From Dama dama (Eukaryota > Chordata > Mammalia > Artiodactyla > Cervidae), in assembly GCF_033118175.1 (NCBI RefSeq), contig NC_083703.1, forward strand, positions 82,055,001 to 82,119,000: DNA of 64,000 nucleotides. The letters run 5' to 3'. Position 1 is the first letter of the stretch, and the number at the start of each line of letters is the position of its first letter. The notes beneath the pieces were generated by a model. That model was given only the letters and a program-made list of their open reading frames with translations, made no database searches and had not been told where the DNA came from. The position numbers and the translations under genes were made by a program. Below are positions 1 through 10,477 of this stretch, in pieces.

Positions 1-1774
1 ACCAGTAATGCTGAAGAAGCTGAAGTTGAATGGTTCTATGAAGACCTACAAGACCTGTTAGAACTAACATGCAAAAAAGATGTCCTTTTCATTATAGGGG
101 ACTGGAATGCAAAAGTAGGAATTCAAGAAATACCTGGAGTAACAGGCAAATTTGGCCTTGGAGTACAGAATGAAACAGGGCAAAGGCTAATAAAGTTTGG
201 CCAAGAGAACACACTGGTCATAGCAAACACTCTCTTCCAACAACACAAGAGAAGACTCTACACATGGACATCACCAGATGGCCAACACTGAAATCAGACT
301 GATTATATTCTTTGCAGCCAAAGATGAAGAAGCTCTAAACAGTCAGCAAAAACAAGACCAGGAGCTGACTGTGGCTCAGATCATGAACTCCTTATTGCCA
401 AATTCAGACTTAAACTGAAGAAAGTAGGGATAACCACTAAACCATTCAGGTATGACCTAAATCAAATCCCTTATGATTATACAGTGGAAGTGAGAAATAG
501 ATTGAAGGGACTAGTTCTGATAGACAGAGTGCCTGATGAACTATGGACGGAGATTCGTGACATTGTACAGGAGACAGGGATCAGGACCATCCCCAAGAAA
601 AAGAAATGCAAAAAAGAAAAATGGCTGTCTGAAGAGGCTTTACAAATGGCTGTGAAAAGAAGAGAAGCGCAAAGCAAAGGAGAAAAGGAAAGATATTCCC
701 ATTTGAATGCAGATTCCCAAAGAATAGCAAGGAGAGATAAGAAAGCCTTCCTCAGTGATCAATGCAAAGAAATAGAGGAAAACAACAGAATGGGAAAGAC
801 TAGAGATCTCTTCAAGAAAATTAGATACCAAGGAATATTTCATGCAAAGATGGGTTCGATAAAGGACAGAAATGGTATGGACCCAACAGAAGCAGAAGAT
901 ATTAAGAAGAGGTGGCAAGAATACACAGAAGAACTGTACAAAAAAGATCTTCACGAACCAGATAATCATGATGGTGTGATCACTCATCTAGAGTCAGACA
1001 TCCTGGAATGTGAAGTCAAGTGGGCCTTAGAAAGCATCACTACGAACAAAGGTAGTGGATATGATGGAATTCCAGTTGAGCTATTTCAAATCCTGAAAGA
1101 TGATGCTCTGAAAGTGCTGCACTCAGTATGCCAGCAAATTTGGAAAACTCAGCAGTGGCCACAGGACTGGAAAAGGTCAGTTTTCATTCCAATCCCAAAG
1201 AAAAGCAATCCCAAAGAATGCTCAAACTACCGCACAATTGCACTCATCTCACATGTTAGTAAAGTAATGCTCAAAATTCTCCAAGACAGGTTTCAGCAAA
1301 ACATGAACCATGAACTTCCAGATGTTCAAGCTGGTTTTAGAAAAGGCAGAAGAACCAGAGATCAAATTGTCAACATCTGCTGCATCATTGAAAAAGCAAG
1401 AGAGTTCCAGAAAAACATCTATTTCTGCTTTATTGACTATGCCAAAGCCTTTGACTGTGTGGATCACAATAAACTGGAAAATTCTGAAAGAGTTGGGAAT
1501 ACCAGACCACCTGACCTGCCTCTTGAGAAACCTGTATGCAGGTCAGGAAGCAGCAGTTAGAACTGAATATGGAACAACAGACTGGTTCCAAATAGGAAAA
1601 GAAGTACGTCAAGGCTGTATATTGTCACCCTGCTTATTTAACTTCTATGCAGAGTACATCATGAGATACGCTGGGTTGGAAGAAGCACAGGCTGGATTCA
1701 AGATTGCTGGGAGGAATATCATTAACTTCAGATATGCAGATGACACCACCCTTATGGCAGAAAGTGAAGAGTAA
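1..1774 (+). pseudogene. Decayed BovB endonuclease/reverse transcriptase ORF
   Basis: In its intact state this ORF encodes an AP-type endonuclease plus an RTE-clade reverse transcriptase for target-primed reverse transcription. The endonuclease motif GDWNAKVG is at 97-120. An in-frame TGA at 289-291 replaces what looks like a CGA codon. The longest open frame is 484-1560 (358 residues) with RT palm motif A, FIDYAKAFD, at 1429-1455 (catalytic Asp codon 1435-1437). Around 1475 two bases are missing relative to the same site in the copy at 33.4 kb, shifting the frame. RT continues in another frame to the catalytic YADD box at 1733-1744 and then meets TAA at 1772-1774. So the catalytic motifs survive but the frame is broken at least three times. 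Confidence 0.9.
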
Positions 1775-2508
1775 CTAAAAAGCCTCTTGATGAAAGTGAA
1801 AGAGGAGAGTGAAAATGTTGGCTTAAAGCTCAACATTCAGAAAAATAAGATCATGGCATCTGGTCCCATCACTTCATGGGAAATAGATGGGGAAATAGTA
1901 GTCTAACAGTGGCTGACTTTATTTTTCTGGGCTCCAAAATCACGGCAGATGGTGATTGCAGTCATGAAATTAGACGCTTACTCCTTGGAAGGAAAGTTAT
2001 GACTAACCTAGATAGCATATTAAAAAGCAGAGACATTACTTTGCCAACAAAGTTCCATCTAGTCAAGGCTATGGTTTTTCCAGTGATCATGTATGGATGT
2101 GAGAGTTGGACTGTGAAGAAAGCTGAGCACTGAAGTATTGATGCTTTTGAACCATGGTGTTGGAGAAGACTCTTGAGAATCCCTTGGACTGCAAGGAGAT
2201 ACAACCAGTCCATCCTAAAGGAGATCAGTCCTGGGTGTTCATTGGAAGGACTGATGCTGAAGCTGAAACTTCAGTCCTTTGGCCACCTGATGCGAAGAGT
2301 TGACTCATTGGAAAAGACCCTGATGCTGGGAGGGATTGGGGGCAGGAGGAGAAGGGGACGACAGAGGATGAGATGGTTGGATGGCATCACCGACCGATGG
2401 GCATGAGTTTGAGTAAACTCCAGGAGTTGGTGATGGACAGGGAGGCCTGGCGTGCTGCGATTCACGGGGTGGCAACGAGTCAGACACGACTGAGGGACTG
2501 AACTGAAC
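1..2508 (+). mobile_element. BovB (RTE) LINE copy 1, 5' end outside window
   Basis: Long sense BovB copy cut at its 5' side by the window edge. It runs from the middle of the endonuclease domain through the reverse transcriptase to the 3' end, which finishes in GACTGAACTGAAC at about 2508. As usual for RTE elements there is no poly-A tail. The last 600 bp match the other BovB copies of this window closely. The coding region is decayed (see the pseudogene entry). Its 3' part faces the 3' end of copy 2 only about 180 bp away, forming a large inverted repeat. Confidence 0.95.
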
Positions 2509-2676
2509 AAGCAAGTAGGTTAATAGATGGTGAAGGAGATACATCTAATTATTTTCCCTCACCAGAACAAACAATGTAATAAAACAGAAAAGCAAATAAT
2601 TATAGTCAGCTATATAACTAGATTATATTTTTAGATATTAAATTAGGACATAATTTTTAATCCATATAATCCGTGT
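2509..2676. other. AT-rich spacer between two BovB 3' ends
   Basis: About 170 bp of AT-rich, apparently single-copy sequence separate the 3' ends of BovB copies 1 and 2. I see no gene or repeat in it. It would be the loop of the large inverted repeat formed by the two BovB ends. Confidence 0.6.
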
Positions 2677-3325
2677 TATCCCAAAGCTTCAGTTCAGTTC
2701 AGTCATTCAGTCGTGTCCAACTCTGTGACCCCATGGACTGCAGCATGTCAGCCTCCCTGTCCATCACCAACTCCTGGAGCTTACTCAGACTCATGTCCAT
2801 TGAGTCAGTGATGCCATCCAATCATCTCATCCTCTGTCGTCCCTTCTCCTCCTGCCTTCAGTCTTTCCCAGCATCAGGGTCTTTTCAGGTGAGTTAGTTC
2901 TTTGCATCAGGTGGCCACAGAATTGGAGTTTCAGCTTCAACATCAATCCTTCCAATGAATATTCAGGACTGATTTCCTTTAAGATGGACTGGTTGGATCT
3001 CCTTGCTGTCCAAGGGACTCTCAAGAGTCCTATCCAGCACCGCAGTTCAAAAGCATCAATTTTCGGCACTCAGCTTTCTTTATAGCCTAAATCTTACAAC
3101 CATACATGACTACTGGAAAAACCAAAGCTATGACTAGACAGACCTTTGTTGGCAAAGTAATGTCTCTGCTTTTTAATATGCTGTCTAGGTTGGTCATAGC
3201 TTTCCTTCCAAGGTGCAAGTGTCTTTTAATTTCATGGCTGTAATCACCATCTGCAGTGATTTTGGAGCCCCCCAAAATAAAGTCTGTCACTGTTTCCATT
3301 TGGTATTCACTGTATCCCAAAGCTT
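2677..3325. repeat. 13-bp target-site duplication flanking BovB copy 2
   Basis: TATCCCAAAGCTT occurs at 2677-2689 and again at 3313-3325. The bases next to each copy differ, so the duplication is exactly 13 bp. It shows insertion by target-primed reverse transcription and little decay since. Confidence 0.92.
2690..3312 (-). mobile_element. BovB copy 2, 5'-truncated, with target-site duplication
   Basis: Antisense 3' end of BovB, starting with the TTCAG-repeat terminus and running to the region just upstream of the C-terminal RT segment. It is flanked by a perfect 13-bp direct repeat, TATCCCAAAGCTT, at 2677-2689 and 3313-3325. This is a clear target-site duplication and fixes both ends of the insertion. 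About 620 bp remain of a roughly 3.2-kb element. Confidence 0.95.
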
Positions 3326-4369
3326 ATTCCCACTGAAATAATAATCCTAGTCCTTTCAGCCTAAAATTAAAAAGAAAAAAAATGGGTATAATTGCTCCAC
3401 CTTGTTCATCAAAATTTTATCATTGTGAACACTATCACATAGCACATAATATATTTGAAAATAAGAATATGCAGCTCAGTGAATTGCTGCAAGATAGATA
3501 CTCTTATAACTACATCCATGTCATGAAATGGGAAAAATATTATTATTTTTTTTCAATTATATAACTGCTTAAAGGAATTTTAAGGTATGATTTTTTTAGT
3601 AATGCATTTTCTATCGGGTGTATCCCATTACGGATATGTAGACAGCTTGCTCAGTTTTACAGTTAGCTGAAGAAGGAACAGTCTAGGGCCACAGGAAGAT
3701 GAGGAGGAAATCTCAGAAAAAAAAAAAAAAAAAAGAAATCCAGAGGAGAGAACAGACCTCAAATTCTGTATAAATTTCCCCCCAATCTCTGGCTAACCCT
3801 TGAAACATACATGCACAAGAAGAATACATAAAGGTCAATGAATTAAAGTGAAATTTAAGCTGTTTCCTCAAGAGACAGAGTCTGCAATTTGACTTCTACT
3901 AGTTTAATTCTCTGTTAAGACAAAATCATCATCAAGAAAAATAGCAAATTCCAGAATCTGACAGTGTGCTGTATGCAGTTCAGAATTGCTTGACATACAG
4001 AGGAACGGGGAAATAAAGAAAAAATATTCTACTGAGATCAACCTTAATCTGACCTAGAGGTGGCTTTTTTGGAAAGGAAAAATAAAGCTATTATAGCTTT
4101 GTTTAACAGAAGAAAGTAAAATATATTTGTGACAAGTGAAAAAATAGGAAATATTAGCAGAGAAACAATGCTATAAAAACAGCCATGTGGAAATTCTTAA
4201 ACTGAAAAATACAGTATCTGATATGAAAAATTAATTGTATTGGCTTAATAGTAGGATGGTGATGAAAAGGGAAAGAAATATTGAACTTGAAATAGCACTC
4301 CATAAATATGGATTTGAAAATAGTCAGAATTTGCCACATACTCAATAGGACTTAATCTTGCTGTAAATT
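3326..4369. other. AT-rich single-copy-looking DNA
   Basis: No gene, SINE or LINE recognised. It contains an A-run at 3717-3734. Composition is AT-rich with scattered stop codons in all frames. Confidence 0.5.
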
Positions 4370-4900
4370 TTTATTTTTATTTTAGCTATTCTTATAGGTA
4401 TATGTAAATATCTTAATGTCGCTTTAATTTGTGGTTCCCTAACGGCTAATGATGTTGAAAAGAAACTTTCCGGTACTTATCTGCCATCCATGTAGTCTCC
4501 TTGATGAAGCATCTGTTCCAGTCTTGTGCCCATTTTCTAATTGGATTGTTGGCTCCCTTACTTTTTTCCCCACAGATTTTTGTACTCTTCTTATTTTTAT
4601 TAATATTTATCATTTTTAAGTTCATTTAATTCTTTTTTAAAAATTAATTTATTCATTTTAATTGGAGGCCAATTACTTTATAATATTGTGGAGTTTGTGT
4701 TCTGAATATGAGTCCCTTGTTGTATTTCTTATCATCCCAAGTAGGAAAGCTGGCTTGAATTAGTGAATATACAATTGATGGAAGCAAAAGTTGCCTCTGT
4801 CTCTTTAAGGACTGTCTTGCTTGTGGAATTTCTAGGTTGATAGTTATTTTCTTCAGTACTGTATCTTTAAAGGTATTATGTCAAATTGTGTAAAGCTTTA
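4370..4900 (-). mobile_element. Old L1 remnant, antisense
   Basis: The stretch around 4425-4560 reads like antisense mammalian L1 ORF2 near its 3' part (phrases resembling GGCCAGTGATGTTGAGCATC and GCCCATTTTTTGATTGGGTT, much diverged). It appears interrupted at about 4610-4695 by a younger ruminant L1 3' tail with the TTAATTGGAGGCCAATTAC-type sequence. The exact right boundary is uncertain. Confidence 0.6.
4610..4695 (-). mobile_element. Short antisense L1 3' tail inserted in older L1
   Basis: An AT-rich run (TTATTTTTATTAATATTTATC...) followed by TTTTAATTGGAGGCCAATTACTTTA matches the 3' terminal region of ruminant L1 in antisense, as also seen at 18.05 kb and 61.5 kb in this window. Only the last 60-80 bp are present. 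Confidence 0.5.
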
Positions 4901-4915
4901 AATTATAATTTTTAA

Positions 4916-4963
4916 CTGCAGGAAACCAATATCTTCATCATATATGATATTGGTTTGCTGCAG
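4916..4963. repeat. 18-bp inverted repeat (hairpin) abutting BovB 3' end
   Basis: CTGCAGGAAACCAATATC at 4916-4933 is followed after 12 bases by GATATTGGTTTGCTGCAG at 4946-4963, an inverted repeat with 17 of 18 pairs. The right arm ends exactly where the BovB terminus begins (GTCAGTTCAGTTGC). Confidence 0.85.
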
Positions 4964-5723
4964 GTCAGTTCAGTTGCTCAGTCATGTCTGACTCTTTGCG
5001 ACCCCATGGACTGTAGAACGCCAGGCTTCCCTGTCCATCACCAACTCACGGAGTTTTTCAAACTCATGTCCATCGAGTCGGTGATGCCATCCAACCATCT
5101 CATCCTGTGTTGTTCCTGTCTCCTCCCGCCTTCAATCTTTCCCAGCATCAGGGTCTTTCTAACGAGTCAGTTCTTCCCATCAGGTGGCCAAAGTATTGGA
5201 GGGTCAACTTCACCATCAGTCTTTCCAGTGAATATTCAGGGCTGATCTCCTTTAGGATGGACTGGTTGAATCTCCTTGCAGTCCAAAGGACTTTAAAGAG
5301 TCTTTTTCAGCACCACACTTCAAATGCATCAATCCTTCAATGCTCATCTTTCTTTATAGTCCAACTCTCACATCCATACATGACTCCTGGAAAAACCATG
5401 GCTTTGACTAGATGGACCTTTGTCAGCAAAGTAATGTCTCTGCTTTTTAATATACTATCTAGGTTGGTCATAGCTTTGCATCAAAGGAGCAATCATATTT
5501 TAATTTCATGGCTGCAGTCACCATCTGCAGTGATTTTGGAGCTAAGAAAATAAAGTCTCTCACTGATTCCATTGCTTCCCCATCTATTTGCATGAAGTGG
5601 TGGTACCAGATGCCATGATCTTTATTTTTGAATGTTGAGTTTTAAGCCAGCTTTTTCAGTCTCCTCTTTTACTTTTCTCAAGAGACCCTTTAGTTCCTCT
5701 TTGTTTTCTGTCATAAGGGTGGT

Positions 5724-6865
5724 GTTATCTGCTTATCAGAGGTTATTTATATTTCTCCTGGAAATCTTGATTCCAGCTTGTGCTTCATCCAGCCCAGCAT
5801 TTCTCATGATGTACTCTGCATGTAAATTAAATAAACATGGTGACAATATACAGCCTTGACGTATTCCTTTCCCAATTTGGAACCAGCCTGTTGTTCCATG
5901 ATCGGTTCTAACTATTGCTTCTTGACCTGCATACAGATTTCTCAGGAGGCATGTAATGTGGTCTGGTATCCCCATCTCTTAAAGAATTTTCCACAGTTTG
6001 TTGTGATCCACACAGTCAAAGACTTTGGTGTAGTCAGCAGAGGAAAAGTAGATGTTTTTCTGGAACTCTCTTGATTTTTCTAGGATACAACAGATGTTGG
6101 CAACTTGATCTCTGGTTTCTCTGCTTTTCTAAATCAAGCTTGTACATCAGGAAGTTCTTGATTCACATACTGTTGAAGCCTAACTTGGAGAATTTTGAGC
6201 ATTACTTTGCTAGTGTGTGAGATAAGTACAATTGTGTGGTAGTTTGAACATTCTTTGGCATTGCCTTTCTTTGGGATTGGAATGAAAACTGACCTTTTAC
6301 AGTTCTGTGGCCACTGCTGAGTTTTCCAAATTTGCTGGCATATTAAGTGCAGCACTTAAACAGCATCATCTTTTAGGATTTGAAATAGCTCAGCTGGAAT
6401 TCCATCACTTCCACTAGCTTTGTTCGTAGTGATGGTTCCTAAGGCCCACTTGACTTAGCATTCTAGGATGTCTTGCTCTAGGTGATTGATCACACTATTG
6501 TGATTACTTGGGTCATGAAGATCATTTTCTGTGTATTATTCTGTGTATTCTTCCCATCTCTTCTTAATATCTTCTGCTTTTGTTAGGTCCATACCATTTC
6601 TGTCTTTCATCATGCCCATCTTTGCATGAAATGTTTCCTTTGTATCTCTGATTTTCTTGAGTAGATCTCTAGTCTTTCCCATTCTATTGTTTCTTTCTAT
6701 TTCTTTGCACTGATCACTGAGGAAGGCTTTCTTATCTCTCCTTGTTATTCTTTGGAACTCTGCATTTAGATGGATGTATCTATCATTTTCTCCTTTGCCT
6801 TTAGCTTCTCTTCTTTTCAAAGCTATTTGCAAGGCCTCTCTGACAGCCATTTTGCCTGTTTGCAT
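5724..6865 (-). pseudogene. BovB reverse transcriptase remnants of copy 3
   Basis: RT survives as pieces in different frames: 6865-6536 (N-terminal region with KTRDLLKKIRD), 6355-6134 (WPQNCKRSVFIPIPKKGN) and 5975-5736 (GIPDHITCLLRNLYAGQE through RQGCILSPCLFN). The catalytic YADD box is destroyed: codons 5738-5724 on the minus strand read TGA TAA GCA GAT AAC, two stops followed by A-D-N. No functional RT can be made. Confidence 0.85.
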
Positions 6866-7047
6866 TTCTTTTTCTTGGGAACAGTTTTGATCTCCTCCTG
6901 TGCAATGTTATGGACCTCTGTCCCTAGATCTTCAGATACTGTCTATCAGATCTAATCCCTTGAATCTATTAGTCACTTCCACTGTATAATCTTAAGGGAT
7001 TTTATTTGAGTAATACCTGAATGGTCAAGTGGTTTTCCCTGCTTTCT

Positions 7048-7527
7048 TCAATGTAAATCTGAATTTTCAATAAGGAGTTCATTATCTGAGCCACTGTCAG
7101 CTCCCAGTCTTGTTTTTGCTGCCTGTATAGAGCTTCTCCGTCTTTGACTGCAAAGAATATAATCAATCTGATTTCGATTTTGACCATCTTTTGACATCCA
7201 TCTGTAGAGTCTCCTCTTGTGTTGTTGGAAGAGAGTGTTTGCTATGACCAGTGTGTTCTCTTGGCAAAACTCTATTAGCCTTTGCCCTGCTTCATTCTGT
7301 GCCCCAAGGCCAAGTTTGCCTGTTACTTGAGGTGTTTCTTGACTTCCTACTTTTGCATTCCAGTCCCGTATAATGAAAAGGACATCTTTTTTGGGTGTTT
7401 GTTCTAGTAGGTCTTGTAGGTTTTCATAGAACCATTCAACTTCATCTTCTTCAAAATTACTGGTTGGGGCATAGACTTGGATTACCGTGATATTGAATGG
7501 TTTGCCTTGGAAATGAACAGAGATCAT
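7048..7527 (-). pseudogene. BovB endonuclease domain remnant with lost catalytic His
   Basis: Open frame of 159 residues covering most of the AP-endonuclease-like domain of BovB. It shows FIIRDWNAKVG at residues 51-61, where the usual GDWN has become RDWN. NQIDYIL follows further on. The C-terminal SDH motif, whose His is catalytic in this nuclease family, reads SDN at residues 147-149. The frame ends at TGA directly afterwards. The domain is therefore recognisable but should be inactive. Confidence 0.85.
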
Positions 7528-7806
7528 TCTGTCATTCTTTGGATTGCATCCCAGTACTGCACTTCAGACTCTTTTGTTGACTATGATGGCTACTCTATTT
7601 CTTCTAAGGGATTATTGCCCACAGTAGTAGATGCAATGGTCATCTGAATTAAATAGTAATTTCTGTCTCTGTTTATATATCATATATATCTAATTGTTAT
7701 TTTGCAGTAGGAGTTCAGGGTTTTCATATTAAGTACCAGAATTCAGAGAAAAGTGATATTCCTGGTTTATCACTCCTCTCCTAATCACTACTTTCTTCTC
7801 CTATTG

Positions 7807-8127
7807 AAAGTGAAGTGAAAGTAAATTTGAAAGTCGCTCACTCGTGTTCAACTCTTTGTAACTCCATACAGTCCATGGAATTCTCCAGGCCAGAGTACTG
7901 GAGTGGGTAGCCTTTCCCTTCTCCGAGGGATCTTCCCAACCCAGGGATCACACCCAGGTCTCCTGCATTGCGGGTGGATTCCTTACCAGCTGAGCCACCA
8001 GGGAAGCCCATGAATACTAGAGTGGGTAGCCTATCCCTTCTCCAGCAGATCTTTCCAACCCAGGAATCGATCCGGGGTCTCCTGCATTGCAGGCCGATTC
8101 TTTACCAACTGAGCTATGACGGAAGCC
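7807..8127 (-). mobile_element. Bov-A2 SINE (dimeric), antisense
   Basis: Two Bov-A units in tandem on the minus strand. The first runs from AAAGTCGCTCACTCGTG to GAGCCACCAGGGAAGCCC. The second repeats ACTAGAGTGGGTAGCC to TTTACCAACTGAGC. The doubled CTCCTGCATTGC-type segment is diagnostic of the Bov-A2 dimer. Confidence 0.9.
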
Positions 8128-9662
8128 TTATTGCATAACTCAAATTTCTCGAGAAAGGCTTCCATAAGCTTAAACTAGGCACTACTTTCTAAATGTTCTA
8201 TTTATGCCTCTTGAAGAGTGGCAGACTTAATGACATTCTGGGATGCTACAGTACTCCTTCACTTCCTCATCTGATCCGTTTTGCTTGATTTCTACATCTG
8301 ATGGGTTCTGCTCCCACTTGCTAATTTGTATTTACTTTCTCTTCCTCCCTGTGTTTCTTCCTTCCAACTTCCCTTGTTCCTCTGAGATCATACCTCCCAA
8401 TAAATCCTTTAGCCTGGAAGTTTTGATTCAGCCTATTTTTCTACAGAACTTGGCTAATAAAATTGGAAAGTGGGTTTTTGATGAAGAATATTGTTTTGCT
8501 GCAGTTGATAAGGATATAATCAAAAGTTATATGCTATTTGGCATCAGACTGCCCCTGAATTGACATGTGTGCCCTTCTCTTCACCTTCTTATGCCTTCTC
8601 ACTTAGGACTCTGGTGCTCAATGTAATGTGGTGAGTTGTTGAAACGCAGCAGATGAGAAAACGCACGCTCAGGACACTTTCTCAAGGTCTTTGGACCCTC
8701 TCAGAGTGACCGCTCTAATACATATGTAGGAGGTGTGTGGGTCCCCCACTCCTTGCTGTCTGTGCATTATTTACTATTGATGAGAACTGTGTACTTTTCC
8801 TTTGCGGAGCATATCAGGTCATTGCTTTTGATTCCGTTATGCTCCAAAGGGCATTTAAAATAAAGCTTAATATTCAAGTTGAATGTTGATGCTTTGGGAG
8901 AGGAGAGTGGTGTGCTCAAATACAGCAGGCTTGCCATGAAATGAATTGCTAGGGTATTAAGCAGTCTTACTTTTTAGCACTTTTATTCTGCTTCTCCTAA
9001 GAGACAGAGTGCCTTACTCGTTTGTCGGATTGGTGGAGATCTAACATGTATTTAAAGCTGTGCTGTTAGAGCTCTCACTCGTGTCCACAAGTATTGACCA
9101 GTCACTTTTATCTGGCCTATGTTTCCATGCACTCAAACTAAGGAGGATACAAATGTAATCTGATGTAAAACTCATTCTTAAATGGTTTACCATGGAAGAA
9201 TTGGGGGAAGACCTGGTGACACACATGAAATAATTATATAACCCAAAACTGAGTACAGATTTTTTTTTTTTTAATGAGCAAAGCATATCATGAGTGCTAC
9301 CTGGCAGTCACAATGAGAAGAAATCTTTGAGGACTGAGGACTCAAATCTTTGAAGACTTTGAGACTTCTTAAAGGAATAATAATAAAAAACAACTGTTGC
9401 CTAAAAGGGGAAAGATATAGGCTGGTCTTAGAAAATAAGTTAGAATAATAGTGCATTCACAATTTTTATTCAGATTATTATACCTGCATTTTTGGCAAAT
9501 GATAACAATATATCAAGGTTATGTATATAGTGGTTTAAGCAAACAGGAAGTTGTTTTTAGGACATAATAATAAGACTAGGGAAGGTCAGCCCTGGGTTGA
9601 TGAAATAACTCCACAGTATCATCAATGTCCCAAGATGCTTCTGTCTTCACATATGGTTTTCA
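8128..9662. other. Unannotated, mostly single-copy DNA
   Basis: About 1.5 kb without a repeat I can name and without a credible coding exon. There is a T-run at 9260-9272. The part at 8240-8470 has a pyrimidine-rich, LTR-end-like flavour, but I cannot assign a family. Confidence 0.45.
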
Positions 9663-9790
9663 TAAAGGAAATGGCAACCCACTCCAGTATCCTTGCCTGG
9701 AAAATCCCGTGGATGGAGGAGCCTGGTGGGCTATAGTCCGTGGGGTCCCAAAGAGTCAGACATGTCCGAGGCAGACACACTCACCCACCC
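9663..9790 (+). mobile_element. Bov-A SINE fragment
   Basis: Sense Bov-A body without the tRNA-derived head: GGCAACCCACTCCAGTATCC, then GAGGAGCCTGGTGGGCTATAG and a CAGACACACTCACCC tail. It is 5'-truncated. Confidence 0.88.
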
Positions 9791-10256
9791 ACCCACGCAC
9801 ACCGTTTTCACCCTCTGTTCTTTGTTCATCCTGTCAAGATGGCTATTACAACTCCAGCTTCCCGGCTCAGCAGCTGTGGACGTTATGAGCTCTGCTTCGC
9901 TCCCCCTTCAGGACGGGAGGAGAAGTGCAGATTTCTGCCCAGGAGCTGCCTCTGCTCAAAGCCACGTCTGCGTTCTGAGATGCCTCATCCAGCAGCCCCT
10001 GACACGGGGCTCAGTCGTTTTGTGCAACATGAAATGACTCTGAAGGCTTGTCTCGTTTCTGAGCTCCTTGTGACTTTGTGTCTGTTGTTCACACCATCTT
10101 GCAGCTACTCTTCTTCCTCTACCAGTCCTGCTTTCTTCTCTTGCTTCTACATGTTTGGATCCTCTGAGAACTCCAAATGATATTTCTGCATGTTGACTTC
10201 TGTTTCAGTCTGCTGTCTGAGTAGCCCAAGTTTTGATACATTTTGAATAGAGATCG
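9791..10256. other. Unannotated, moderately GC-rich DNA
   Basis: No repeat recognised and no supported gene. It is slightly more GC-rich than its surroundings. Open frames here have no recognisable domain. Confidence 0.4.
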
Positions 10257-10477
10257 GGAACTTCCCTGATGGCTCAGTGGTAAAGAATCTGCCTGCCATC
10301 CCAGGAGACCCAGGTGACATGGGTTGGATCCCTGGGTCAAGAAGATCCCCTGGAGGAAGTAATAGGAACCCACTTCAGTATTCTTGCCTGGAGAATCCCA
10401 TGGACAGAGGAATCTGGTGGGCTATAGTCTGAAGGGTTACAAAAAGTCAGACATGACTGTGTGACTCAGCACACAAT
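10257..10477 (+). mobile_element. Bov-tA SINE
   Basis: Full-length sense Bov-tA. The tRNA-Glu-derived head (ACTTCCCTGATGGCTCAGTG) and degenerate B box (TTGGATCCCTGGG) are followed by the Bov-A body and a CATGACTGTGTGACTCAGCAC tail. Confidence 0.93.

Larger units (their letters stand above)
4964..7655 (-). mobile_element. BovB copy 3, nearly complete, antisense
   Basis: Antisense BovB of about 2.7 kb. The 3' terminus is at 4964 and sequence extends past the start of the endonuclease domain to about 7655, where it matches the 5' part of the + copy beginning at 31.7 kb. Only the far 5' region is missing. I could not identify a convincing target-site duplication. Many frame breaks are present (see the pseudogene entries). 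Confidence 0.94.

Noticed and set aside
484..1560. A 358-residue open frame that could be taken for a host gene.
   Set aside because: It is BovB reverse transcriptase (KAFD palm motif) and is frameshifted before YADD; matching sequence recurs in this window.
8240..8470. Possible LTR end (pyrimidine-rich, followed by GAACTTGGCTAATAAAA).
   Set aside because: I could not match it to a specific family or find the other end.
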